NCBI GenBank assembly: GCA_015501585.1
Contig: JADNRY010000037.1
Coordinates: 62,001 to 126,000, forward strand
Origin: Rhodocollybia butyracea
Lineage: Eukaryota; Basidiomycota; Agaricomycetes; Agaricales; Omphalotaceae
Length of the DNA: 64,000 bases
Direction: 5' to 3'
A program made the translations under genes and the position numbers. Position 1 is the first letter of the stretch; every line of letters starts with the position of its first letter. Shown in pieces: positions 36,983-47,001 of this stretch. A model generated the notes under the pieces. That model did not search any database, was not told where the DNA came from, and saw nothing but the letters and a program-made list of their open reading frames with translations.

Positions 36983-37578
36983 CCAAGGCCGTTTTGAGCG
37001 CTTATTTGTTGCAAACTGTGAAGCCCTCCACTAGTCTGGTCTGTAATACCGGCTTCCTTCCTTGTCCCAAATGTCCTCATGGAAGGAAAAGCGGAACGGT
37101 GGGTTATTAATCGTCAGGTATAAGGGACCGGAGAAACGCGACAGCAGAAATAAAGGCATAGTTTAAACTTCAATTATAATATAACGACCTCAACCTACCT
37201 AGCTTGATTGCAACCGAGCAACAATTGTAGTACAGAGTGTGCGTTTCCTTTCATTACCTCACTATCAACCAAAGGTCTCGTCAAAGAGTCTGAGGCTACT
37301 TCACTGCGCATATACATAACTAAATACCCATGCAGACGAAAAGAGAACTGAATATAGCATTCAAAGCGTTGGCGCTACACTGATAATTAGTACGTGCTTC
37401 AAAGCTCTTCCAGATATCGACTTCCTTTCTTTCCGTTCTCTGCATTTTAAAGATTTAAAGAACAAAGGAAGGAATAGAAGAATGGAGAGGGGGAAACGAG
37501 AGTAGTAGCAAACCAGGAAAAAAGAGGGAAAGCCGCCAGTAGGATTCTGGACACCATCATCGAAAGGCTCCACCCACT
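36983..37578. other. Intergenic, inside the right duplication arm
   Basis: No gene is seen. Sequence is diverged from the matching gap in the left arm. Confidence 0.4.
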
Positions 37579-39563
37579 TTACTGTTTCGAATTCAACTTT
37601 GAAGACGATGCAGAGGGACGCCTTGTTACTAGCACTTCTGTATCTTTGCGCATCGCTGAGTGTGTACTACGCTTGCTGCCTCGTCGACTATGCGAAGATT
37701 TCTTGTCGATCTTCGCAAAAAGTGGTAAAACTTGAGGAGGATGCATGAACAGGATATAAACTCACTGGAAACCCGTTCTCTCCGACTTCACCAGACATCA
37801 CCTTTTCCCCGTGCAAGTATTCTGGTGGATTTTCTTCCTCATCGGCGTCGACGAACTCCTCGTCTTCACCAACAGATGAGCCTTGACCTGAACCCGGGGA
37901 GACATAACCTGTTTGCGTGAATCAGATAAGGAGTAGAGGGTAAATAAAAACCAAGACAACATTGGTTGCAAAGAAAATTAACACCCCCCAAAAAGCGAAA
38001 AGCTCACCTTCTTCACTCTCAGTATCATCGTATTCGCCTTCATCTTCCTCATCCTCCGATGGATATCCAGCCGCTCTCACAGCAGCATCGACCGGTCCCG
38101 AGCGCTCCATTTGCTCTGATGCAACGAGATATCTGGGAAGTAGATCAGAATAACGAACAAACAATAAACGGAGGCACGTACCTAGCACACAACATCCGAA
38201 TATCATTCCACCACTCCATCATCTCCTCTCTGCTCCTCGCCTTGAATGTCCATGCAGTGCTATTTCCTCCGGCATTTCCCTTCTTTGAGCTCAAACTCAA
38301 GGTCCGTCTAACCCCCGCCAACGACTTGCCGCCTTTGACCGTCCCGCTTCCTTCCTTGGTAGTTTCAATATGAAACTTGTAACTCGAGCTCGAACTCGGT
38401 GGTCCAAGCGTACAGAGTGGTAAAAACAACGAGAAAATCGGCGTCGGGGCCTCTCCATCGATGTCTCCATTCCCCATCTGATGCAAAAATCCGGCTGGAG
38501 TGAGGACAAAGTTGGCCTCAACCCACCTTCTCGTATATCGCTTCTTACGTCCAAGGAGTCCCTCATGAACTACTTTGACGCTCGCATCGTCCTTCGCGGG
38601 GTACTTGATCGCCCGAGGATTCCTTAGTGGTGTTTCGGGATCCAATAAATGCTCTGTACGGCCAGAAAAGGAAACCCATTCGAGAGTTGGATCTAATGCT
38701 GCGAATTTCCCAGCTAAGCTTTGTAAATGAGTTCCTACATTCCCTTGGCTTCCTTCCATACGTACACGCCACTCTTCGTACGTTGCCCATGCACCCTTTA
38801 TCGCAGACACAATTCCCTCTTCAAATACCGCTGAATTTGCCTGAGCAATGATAATGCTTTTCTGCAACAAGTTCTCAGCGTTCACTTGTTTTCTGAGCTG
38901 GTGCTCCACATGTAAATTTGCTATGTACGGGTCAGATTTCGGATGGGAGACAAGCGCGAGAGGCGTGTTCTGGAACGTAGAGATGCATGTGGCAAGGGTA
39001 CTGATCAGAGAAGTGGATAACTCCCGTTCGCGAGAGACAAGCGTAGCTAGTTTACCAGTGTCATTTTGAATGTTCTATCAAAGAATCAGATGTTTCTCAT
39101 AGATTTTGTTCTACCCACCGACCTTGACATGAACTTTGATTTCTCCTCTCAACTTCTCCAAACCTCTTACAATACTTCCCTCGATTGTCCTTCCAAATCC
39201 TGCATATTCTTCTCCTACTGCTCTTACGCCTTCTTCCCTCATAGCATAAAAGACATCTTGCAAGCCACCTTCCCCGAGAAATTGATTTCCAGCTCTGAAG
39301 GGTACCTGTATTACGCCACCAAGCTTCACGAGTTCTTTTGCAGTATGAGCTTGGATATCAGCAAGTCCTTGGAAATACGATATGAGTTGTTTGACGATGG
39401 CTTTCCATGCGGTGAAGCGCTCGATGAGAATGTCGGAAGGGCGGAGAGAGATTGGAGCTGTTTGTTTCCGGATGAGTGAAGTAGCGCGCGACGGGGCGCG
39501 GGAGGGTGCTCGGGAATGTATCGACGTTGCTCGCGATGGCGCTCGAGAAAGTCGTTCGCTCAT
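37579..39563 (-). CDS. Slm1-like BAR and PH domain protein, copy 2, altered C-terminus
   Basis: ATG 39563 (MSERLSRAPSRATSIHSRAP) leads through the same BAR-type region as copy 1. Here the frame is continuous into the PH domain (LRNPRAIKYPAKDDASVKVV), because the extra G near 38612 is present. The PH domain is whole (KVVHEGLLGRKKRYTRRWVE to EEMMEWWNDI). The downstream acidic exons are kept, but the last part differs. After EVLVTRRPSASSS it reads KLNSKQ and stops at 37579-37581, so it lacks the final exon of copy 1. The intact BAR and PH domains suggest this is the working copy, as a membrane-binding TORC2-linked protein by family. It also lacks two residues (HD) present in copy 1 after GDID. 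Confidence 0.8.
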
Positions 39564-40258
39564 TGTGGTCCGAGTTCAACGAGCTGAAATGTTAAGATCG
39601 TGAGTCTTGACGTCATTCAACCGGTGGCGCTAATACTGTAGTCGCTACAAGCGCCGGTATCATAACTGCTCTTCAAATAACTGTCACCTACTATGGGTGG
39701 CAGGGAAGTGCAATTTTTTGATAAATTGTCAATAAGTTTACGCCAGCCAGAAATTTCGCATATCTGAGGATATAGATCGATTTACAGTAGATAAAAACCC
39801 TTATCCTGAATTTCCTGTATTTTTAAAGGTTTAATTGCATGCGTCGGGCAATGTCCGAGCAAAATTGGGAAGTGCAACTGGGCGCTTAGCGGCCAAAACT
39901 TTTGCCGGTTTTTGCAGTCTTTTGCTCGCTATTTTGCTTCTTGTTTCATGAATACTATACGGATACTTATAGGAATTTGAATTTAAGCTGCTATTAGCAT
40001 TGTGAAAAACCTTTTGAGCTCATCTCAACGGTCTCAATAGACATTCTACATGTTCCTGGCAATTGATGCAGAAGTCACACTCGATGTTCTGAACGTTCTG
40101 CTTGCGATTCAAGTGTTTTTCATAAAATGGCCCATCTGAGTAGACAGAATCATTGTAGAGTACCTAAATAATGTTACAAAAAATCATAGAATCGCTAGGT
40201 TAGCAAGAACCCATATTTTCTAGTGTTTTAAAAAAAAGTTGCACTTCCTAGCCGTGAG

Positions 40259-40266
40259 CACTTCCC
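40259..40266. repeat. 8-bp target-site duplication, left
   Basis: CACTTCCC lies directly before the left hAT end and is repeated at 45578-45585 after the right end. Confidence 0.92.
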
Positions 40267-40281
40267 TAGGGCTCTGCACCG
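40267..40281 (+). repeat. hAT left terminal inverted repeat
   Basis: TAGGGCTCTGCACCG; exact complement of 45563-45577. Confidence 0.93.
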
Positions 40282-40452
40282 TACCGTATACGGTGACGGC
40301 CGTATAATGTACGGATAAATACGGTGGCAGTGAGTGCTGTCACCGTACCGTATATTTTACTTTCAAAACCAAAACGGTACGGTAACCGTACAAATACGGC
40401 CGTAATCCGGTCATACGATAAATACGGAGCAGAAATTTAACCTTACATACTT

Positions 40453-43400
40453 CTATTCTTCTCTAGTCAGCTCAAGAACCGCATTACGTGCCAAACGAAG
40501 CCTATGCTTCACAACCATAAGTGCACGAATAGTTTCAGGCTTGAGGCTAGCTCGGCGCAATGAAATAGTATCTCGCCCACCCGAAAAAACTCGCTCAACA
40601 GCAACGGCAGAGCCTAATTATTATGATAAGCTCATTGTAGATAAAGTTTAGAGAAATGTACCTGGAATGGCCAAAATATCACGAGCAAAGTGATAAAGAT
40701 TTGGGAATTGTGCACGGCGAGCAAACCACCATTGGATGGGGTCACAGCGGTCAATATCTTCAGGTGAGAGCTTGAAAAACTCATCAAGCTCATCTTTAAC
40801 AATGGTAAGTCCCTTGTAACGTGAGATAAAGCTCCGCTTCTGTGGCGATCCAGAACTTGGATTTGAACGGATATCCGGCTCAACACCCCGTCCCGTGCTA
40901 GCTGGCTGAACTGTGCCCTCATAGTGGCGTTTGTAGTACTCCTGAAGGCCCTTCTTTGAATCTTCAAGGAAGGCAGCAAGGGTGAAATCATCTCTGAAGT
41001 CTTCTGCAAGTCTGATGTACATAATCCTTGGATCGAGAACTGCCAAGCAATGTAAGAAAAATGCATATAGTTAAATGAAAATACTCGCGACTAGACCACA
41101 GGTAGAACGGCGACTCATCAAACTTGGTGTAATAGTCGCTGAGCTTTCGGTGAGCAGCTAGCATGCCAGTTTTGATTTGATGGGGTGTATTTTCTGGAAG
41201 GTTGCGTAGGTTATTCTGGATATCAGCTTGGAGCTCTCGAAATATGCTGTGTACAATGGAGAGCATGGGCTTGCTTGTACGGGACATGTCAGTAGTTGCA
41301 AGCCGGAACAGCTTCAGCCAGTTGGATACCAGCTGTACTGAGTCCCACTCAGTATCTGAGAGTTCATACTCCCTCAGATCACGATCTTTTGCTGCAAAGG
41401 CATCAACAGCTTTATGATAATCAAGTGCACGTCCTATGCAAATTTAGATAAGCATATCAGGGTATGAGGACACAACAAATGAAAGGACACACGTAGCATC
41501 TGATGTGTAGAGGACCATCGTGTTTTTACATCAAGAATAAGCATGAGAGCGGTTTCAGCACGGCCCTCAGTGTTGCTGTAGGTGTTGGTGACCTCCCTTG
41601 TCCATGTGTTGCGACGCTGTGGGCTAGACCGTACTGAACGGATAATTTTTCGAAGCTATACGTGCATTGAAGAAAATGGTGTACAGGTAGGGAATTATTA
41701 GCTTACCTTATGTATAGCCAAAGAAACATCGGCGTCGCTTTCAGTTTCCGGTTCATCTTCCCGAAGCACTGCTTCTTCGTCGTTCTCGCGCTCAACTTGC
41801 TCACGGACAGTCTCTTGATATGCTTCAGCTTTTGAAGATGCTTTACGGCTGTCCACATCAGAGATAGCACCTATTGCCTCAAGCATCTGGCAAAATTGGT
41901 TCTTAGTGCTATATTACCTTTTGTGAAGCAATACATACCTTAATTGCAGCAAGATGCACCGTGTGAGGCATACACCGAAGACGGGAATCACTGGCGGAAA
42001 ACGGTATGCCACGGCTATCACATTTAGACTCAATGGAAACCATAAGAGTGTCATTGTTTGTTGCATTGTCCATGTTGAATGCCATTAGCTGTAGCACGAT
42101 TAGAAAATGCTAGAAGAAATCACACTGTACACAGACAGACCTTAGTTTCAATCCCATACTTGGTTAATGTATCCCAAACTGTTTCAGCCATATTACTGCC
42201 AGAATGTTCGCCTTGAAGCTCTCTGAAGTCAATGAGAATTTCCTCTAAAAAGACATCAGTATTTGTACCCAATAAATGCTAAGATTTTGCTCACCTAGTC
42301 TGCCATCATTGGTGATATAGTGGGCAACAATTGCTATGAAAGCAAACCCGTTCGGTGATGTCCATGCATCAAGAGAGATAGAAATTCTTGATTCCAGTTC
42401 CTACTTACAAGTGAAAATTTATTTCAGAGCATTTTATTTGACATACCTCAAACATCTGTCGAAGGCTCTCTACAGTGCTCTCAAACATCCGCATAACACG
42501 GCGGCTAACAGTAGTACTGCTTGGAATATGCAATATGCTACTACCATGATGTGTATAGTTGAGTAAGGCCTTGAACTCGGGTTTTTTGACCTCATCAAAT
42601 GGCTGATCACAAGCAATAATCCATTCAAGCAAGAGCGACTCAAACTTTGCTTGGTCCCAAGGACCCTGTTTGTAGTGGTGAGGAAAGTGCTATGTGCAGA
42701 GCCTGAGAAACAACTTACTGCTGCTTTTCGAGCTTGTGCATCAAATGCGGCTTGGATATTGTATGAGACTGTCTCAAGCTTACCAAGGAATGCAGTGGCA
42801 GATTGAGCATCAAGAGTCGTCTTCCCACATGCGATGTTGACTTCCTCTGCAGTGGGGATTTTTTTCTGTTGGTGCAACACCTCCCAAAGACGATACATTG
42901 GTGGGAAATGATTTTTTAGATGCATGATGAGACCTGAGAGACTTGTAGTCAGTACGTGAATGAGAATAAGAATATGAACATACCATTCAAAGATGACTTC
43001 ATTGCTTTTGTAATTGTTAGTGTTTTGCGCTTACCGTGGAAGCACTTGTAATGTTTGTCGCCCGGGGTGCCAGGATCACCAGCTTCATTACGATCCACCA
43101 GCTCAAAGAAAAGATAGATGGGGTTCGAGGTTTTTGACTTCTTCTTTGACAATATTTAACACAGTGAGTTATCAAGAGAGTATAACTTACATTTGTAGAG
43201 CCAGAAAATTGGCGGGGAGCCTCCTCATCCTCAACTTCTCCCAGTGTTACTGACCCTTTCTGGGTTTTAGTGGGGACCGAAGCTTTGCCTTCCCTTTGTC
43301 ATTTCCACCACGCTCGGGAATAGTTTTTGATGAAAGAGAGTTTGCAAGCTACAATATTTAGGTAAGTTGCCGCGAGCCATTAGATGTATGGACTGACCTC

Positions 43401-43833
43401 CTCGTTTGTGATGTCCACTGACTTGTCCGAGTCACTTGAGTCAACAACTGACCCATCATCCGTTGAGTATTCACCGCCATCACTCTCATCAGCTTTTCCC
43501 GGTGTTTTGGCTTTTCGTCGTCGACGCGCACGTTTGCGGGGTCGCGTTGGGAGTATTGGATTCCCATCTGAGTCGTTCTCTTTCTGTTCTTCCTCCATTG
43601 CTGCAGTCATACGGCTGCTCCGGGTTCGATTCCGCTTTCGTGAAGGTGCTTGCCATACATCGTGTTAACTGTTGCTTCTCGAGTTGTGCAGAATGCATAC
43701 CTTTGGAAGAAGACTGTCCTGTGATAGGATTATCGGACTCGTCACCAGCCGAGTTGTAGAATTTGATGTCACTGGCATCTTTCAGTGAGCCATTTGCATT
43801 GAGAGCGACTCCTTGAGGAGCTAGATCAGGCAT
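40453..43833 (-). CDS. hAT-family transposase
   Basis: ATG 43833 (MPDLAPQGVALNANGSLKDA) and an NLS-rich region (RPRKRARRRRKAK) precede a BED-type zinc finger: SNPIYLFFELVDRN, then HYKCFHGKRK with LIMHLKNHFPPMYR. The RNase H-like catalytic core follows: first Asp in ELESRISISLDAWTSPNGFA, second Asp in KLMAFNMDNATNNDTL with the RCMPHTVHLAA helix. The C-terminal dimerisation block contains the catalytic Glu: WWFARRAQFPNLYHFARDIL, then SAVAVERVFSGGRDTISLRR, stop at 40453-40455. At least nine introns are present and all exons are open and in phase. No nonsense codon or frameshift was seen, so the element may be autonomous. Confidence 0.92.
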
Positions 43834-44487
43834 AAGTAGGTATCTTAAGTCTGTCGTAGGTATTCGGCGCAGTGGGGACTCGGAGCTGTGAGGCTCTCAC
43901 AGGAGATTGGGAATACAAGTGCTCTATATGCTCTTATACTACTTGGCCTTCATACCTGGCCTTATATACTACAGTACGGGTACTCTACAAGGTGTCTACC
44001 GGGTCTGTAAGTATTAGTAAGAGTAGCTTGGTAAGTGAAACAGTAAGCTACATCGGAAGAGAATTAGTACCGGACAAGCTTGAAGAGACCCGTGCCTACG
44101 TCACGGAGGTATCCCTAGTACGTGTAGTATTTGATCTACCATTTAGAGATACAAAGCTTGAACAATTTCAAGGTTAATCTCATTTTATCCACTTCTTCTA
44201 CCACCCGTATTGCCTTTGGTACTACTGTGTAAGTTGTTAGGACATACTCCGTATGTAGGTGTTCAGTCGTTTCAACTATATGTAGTAGTACATACATTAG
44301 ATTACCCAATTCAGTTGCTTGTTTTCATACATTGTTGTTGTTTTCCCTCAGTGGCTCCACCGCTTGTTGTAACAGGCAATTTTGGTATAGTAATCAATAG
44401 GTACTGAATTAATTAGGATATTTCACCCCCCCCCTTCTGAACACAGCCATCTTACTTTGGTGTTACTGTTTGAGTAGATTGCATAAA

Positions 44488-44686
44488 TGTAACGGCCCGT
44501 AGTCCAGCCGTTGATAGATCCTCAGGGTTAGGTGTTAACCCGGCTACTCTGGGCATTAGTAGTCCCTAGAAAACACTACGGTAACACGGGACTATAGTGT
44601 AGTAGTTAGCACGGCAGGCGCGGGTGCGAGCCCCGCTAGTTCCATTTTTCCGCGAGGTCAATGGATTGACCCACGGAAGTGTTACA
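44488..44686 (+). mobile_element. Candidate small retroelement unit (SINE or short solo LTR) inside the hAT
   Basis: The segment begins TGTAACGGCCCG and ends GTGTTACA, giving TG...CA ends with a short inverted TGTAAC/GTTACA match. It contains a tRNA-like relic (44588-44643). No reading frame. No flanking duplication was established, so element type is uncertain. Confidence 0.3.
44588..44643 (+). other. tRNA-like relic lacking the anticodon arm
   Basis: The acceptor strands GGGACTA and TAGTTCC pair over 7 bp with one G-T. The D arm GTGT...GCAC pairs, and the T arm GCGGG-TGCGAGC-CCCGC is perfect. Only about 7 nt lie between D and T arms, so the anticodon arm is missing and it cannot decode. 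Both pol III boxes are still recognisable. Confidence 0.5.
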
Positions 44687-45562
44687 ATAAAGGCGCAAGA
44701 TAAAGTTTGCTAAGGATTGACAGTGTGAATTATGAGCACGTTCCCCTTCCCTTTCATTTTGGCTCTTCCCAGACCCTCTGCTGCTGAGTTGACTATACTT
44801 ACTCTAACATTGGCTTGTCATCAACAACTTGCTCCAGGACTTCAGCATGAGATTTTTGGGATTGGCCAATGGACCACTGACTCAAGTTGGACTCAAGCAT
44901 AAAGGTATGCAACAGTAGATCCCAGACTCGATTAATGCATGGCACATTCAGTGGCCATAGATAACAGTCATCATTGGGCATACTTACCCCAGCAACTTTT
45001 AGGGAAAAATTTTTGTTGAGAGAGGCGCGCTGCATGAAGAACCAATGAAGAACTTAGAAGGTGTGGCAAAAGTGCCACTGTGGGCCAGTGACTCTGCCGC
45101 TACACTGCGGTTGCTTGGGTAAAAATACATGAGTAATTTTGAACACTTAATGATTTAAAGTACAACGATGACTCCAGGATGGAAGGAAGCCAGCGCTTTG
45201 ATCAGTATTTTGAAAGTTGCCGAGCGCTCCGCGCTTGTGCACTTGCCGGAACAGCCGCTGCGCGGGAATTGCTGATGTAAATTATTTTGAGCGTCTAAAC
45301 AGCCTTTATTTAGAGTATAGGATTGACATGATGTCATCGTTGGATCGGCAACTACAACAAAGTCAGATATCGTGTTCATTACCTTCTCCAAGCATGGATT
45401 AAATTCTAGATGCCGTATGTACGGCCGTCACGGCCGTAATTCCACAGCCGTATACGGCTATATCCCGTACCACCTCCCGTACCGTACATGCCCCAACTTG
45501 GGTCCCAACGGTTACGGTGTCGTATCCGTATAAACCGACCGTATAAGCCGTATATACGGTTC

Positions 45563-45577
45563 CGGTGCAGAGCCCTA
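45563..45577 (-). repeat. hAT right terminal inverted repeat
   Basis: CGGTGCAGAGCCCTA; exact complement of 40267-40281. Confidence 0.93.
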
Positions 45578-45585
45578 CACTTCCC
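45578..45585. repeat. 8-bp target-site duplication, right
   Basis: CACTTCCC, second copy of the hAT target duplication. It also forms part of the right terminus of the split short TIR element. Confidence 0.92.
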
Positions 45586-45600
45586 TGCCACCCATAGTAG

Positions 45601-47001
45601 ATGGACCTGGCACAGGACTCAACGTTCTCAATCTTCAAGCTTCGGCGACCGTTTCTTGACTAAACTACTGGACCACAGATGTTTTAACAGGCTTTAACCT
45701 ACAAACCGTGGAAAGGTTGGCTGCCTTAGCACTGAATCACGAAGAAAAGACAATATCTAGTATCCAAACCAAACCAACTTTCGTATCAGGTATACTGTAC
45801 TCCAAGAAATAGCAGAACTATATCGCTCTCATTGAATCAGTTCAGCCACTTGTTTCAAAAGTACTTCTTGCCTGTATGTCGACGCAAGCCAGCCCTTGTC
45901 GCTGAAAAGCCCAGTCACCATCCTCTTATTACATACATAGGTGGACACTGATTAGTATTCTTGTACCAAATGTCATCGTGTTGCGCAACACAACAAAGAC
46001 CGTTTGAATCATTTCAACCCAATGGAGCGAAAGTCTATCTCGAGCCTCGTTTAGCGCATAGTAACGTCGTACTCAATTCTTCAGGCTGGTGACGGGAAGC
46101 GCTCCACCCAGAGCCAATATTTGATAGCAGGGGGTCCATCACAGTCTCTGCGGCATAATGTCCATTTGGATCGTTGGACCTCTTTTAGAAATTGACCTGT
46201 AGTCTACTTAATTTCAATCGCCGAGGGTTATCGATTTATCCTTGAACTTCAACACAAGGAGGAAAGAATGCACTGGCCAAGGTAAAATTTTGGTTTATAT
46301 TTCTAGATTCAGCGTCTTATTCTTACGTGGACACTATCCTGCAGTCAGTTTATGATTTACATAAACCTTACCCCAGTGACGAGCTACTGTCGCTTCGTGA
46401 CCAATGCTTTTGAGAACCCCCTAGTAGTCGACCCTATGACGGCGCATTTCGGACAAAATTCGTTCACGTGAATTGATGAAACGTTGAACATTCGCTGGTG
46501 GGTTGTTGGACATACACTGACATATCGTTGAATAGGCGGGTAGAAGTTGATCAGTTAGAACGTTAAAACCTCCCGAATTTATATATACCAGACTTGGATG
46601 CTGTCTGGGTTATTAGAGAATATAGTGTTGGAGTCTGGTAAAAAGTTCTGGAACCAGCCTGGTGAATGCATGTATTTTCAGGAGAATTAGCGCTGGTTAT
46701 ATCGTTGTGCGATTTCCGACCGGTTTCAAACGGATTATCATACGATTTCTGGCTGACGATTGTACTATTTTGGACTGGGAATTGTATGGTTATTTTGAAC
46801 TGTGAATTGTATGGTCATTTTACTCCCATTTGTAAGACAATTTACAATTTGCGATTCGTGGTATTCTCGAAAAAACTGTTTCAGAAAGTCTCGGGCGATA
46901 CCTGGCTAGTCCTAAGTGTTATAATATCTCTGAGAAGCGTTCTACTAGTTCCTGTTTCCCCCTCCTAACTTGAATTATTGCTCTATCAGATTATCTCTCC
47001 A
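45601..47001. other. Intergenic; displaced flank of the duplication, then no gene
   Basis: 45601-45715 matches 26870-26955 in direct orientation (ends AACCGTGGAAAGGTTGG), and 45750-45815 matches 26765-26815 inverted. The remainder to 47001 shows no gene, RNA or repeat that I can support. Confidence 0.5.

Larger units (their letters stand above)
35316..39625 (-). repeat. Right arm of the large inverted duplication
   Basis: This is the inverted counterpart of 27000-31618. Coding parts are highly similar; introns and the gap between the two genes have diverged more and contain indels. Homology to the left flank continues beyond 39625 but is rearranged and split by the transposon at 39688-45600. 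Confidence 0.88.
40267..45577. mobile_element. Complete hAT DNA transposon
   Basis: The 5311-bp element has perfect 15-bp TIRs (TAGGGCTCTGCACCG at 40267-40281, its complement at 45563-45577) and an 8-bp duplication, both defining hAT traits. Both subterminal regions (40282-40430 and 45409-45560) are packed with TACGG/CCGTA words, the usual form of transposase-binding repeats. It carries one spliced transposase on the minus strand (40453-43833). The transposase-upstream side (43834-45400) is long, with a small tRNA-like relic but no other gene. Confidence 0.93.
39688..45600. mobile_element. Short TIR element (MITE-like, about 0.6 kb) split by a nested hAT
   Basis: The left end at 39688-39711 and right end at 45578-45600 are perfect inverted repeats (CTACTATGGGTGGCAGGGAA and so on, 23-24 bp). 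Removing the hAT (40267-45577) and one copy of its target duplication leaves about 586 bp with no coding capacity. The word GGAAGTGCAA or its complement recurs inside (near 39704, 39869 and 40240). The element sits in a segment that is uninterrupted in the left flank copy (26866-26875). Its own target duplication is not clear. Confidence 0.8.

Noticed and set aside
38145..39479. Plus-strand frames opposite Slm1 copy 2
   Set aside because: They are exact antisense shadows also present opposite copy 1; no independent coding evidence.
43872..44177. 101-codon frame on the plus strand within the hAT
   Set aside because: No start context, no family resemblance and it lies in the non-coding upstream side of the transposase gene.
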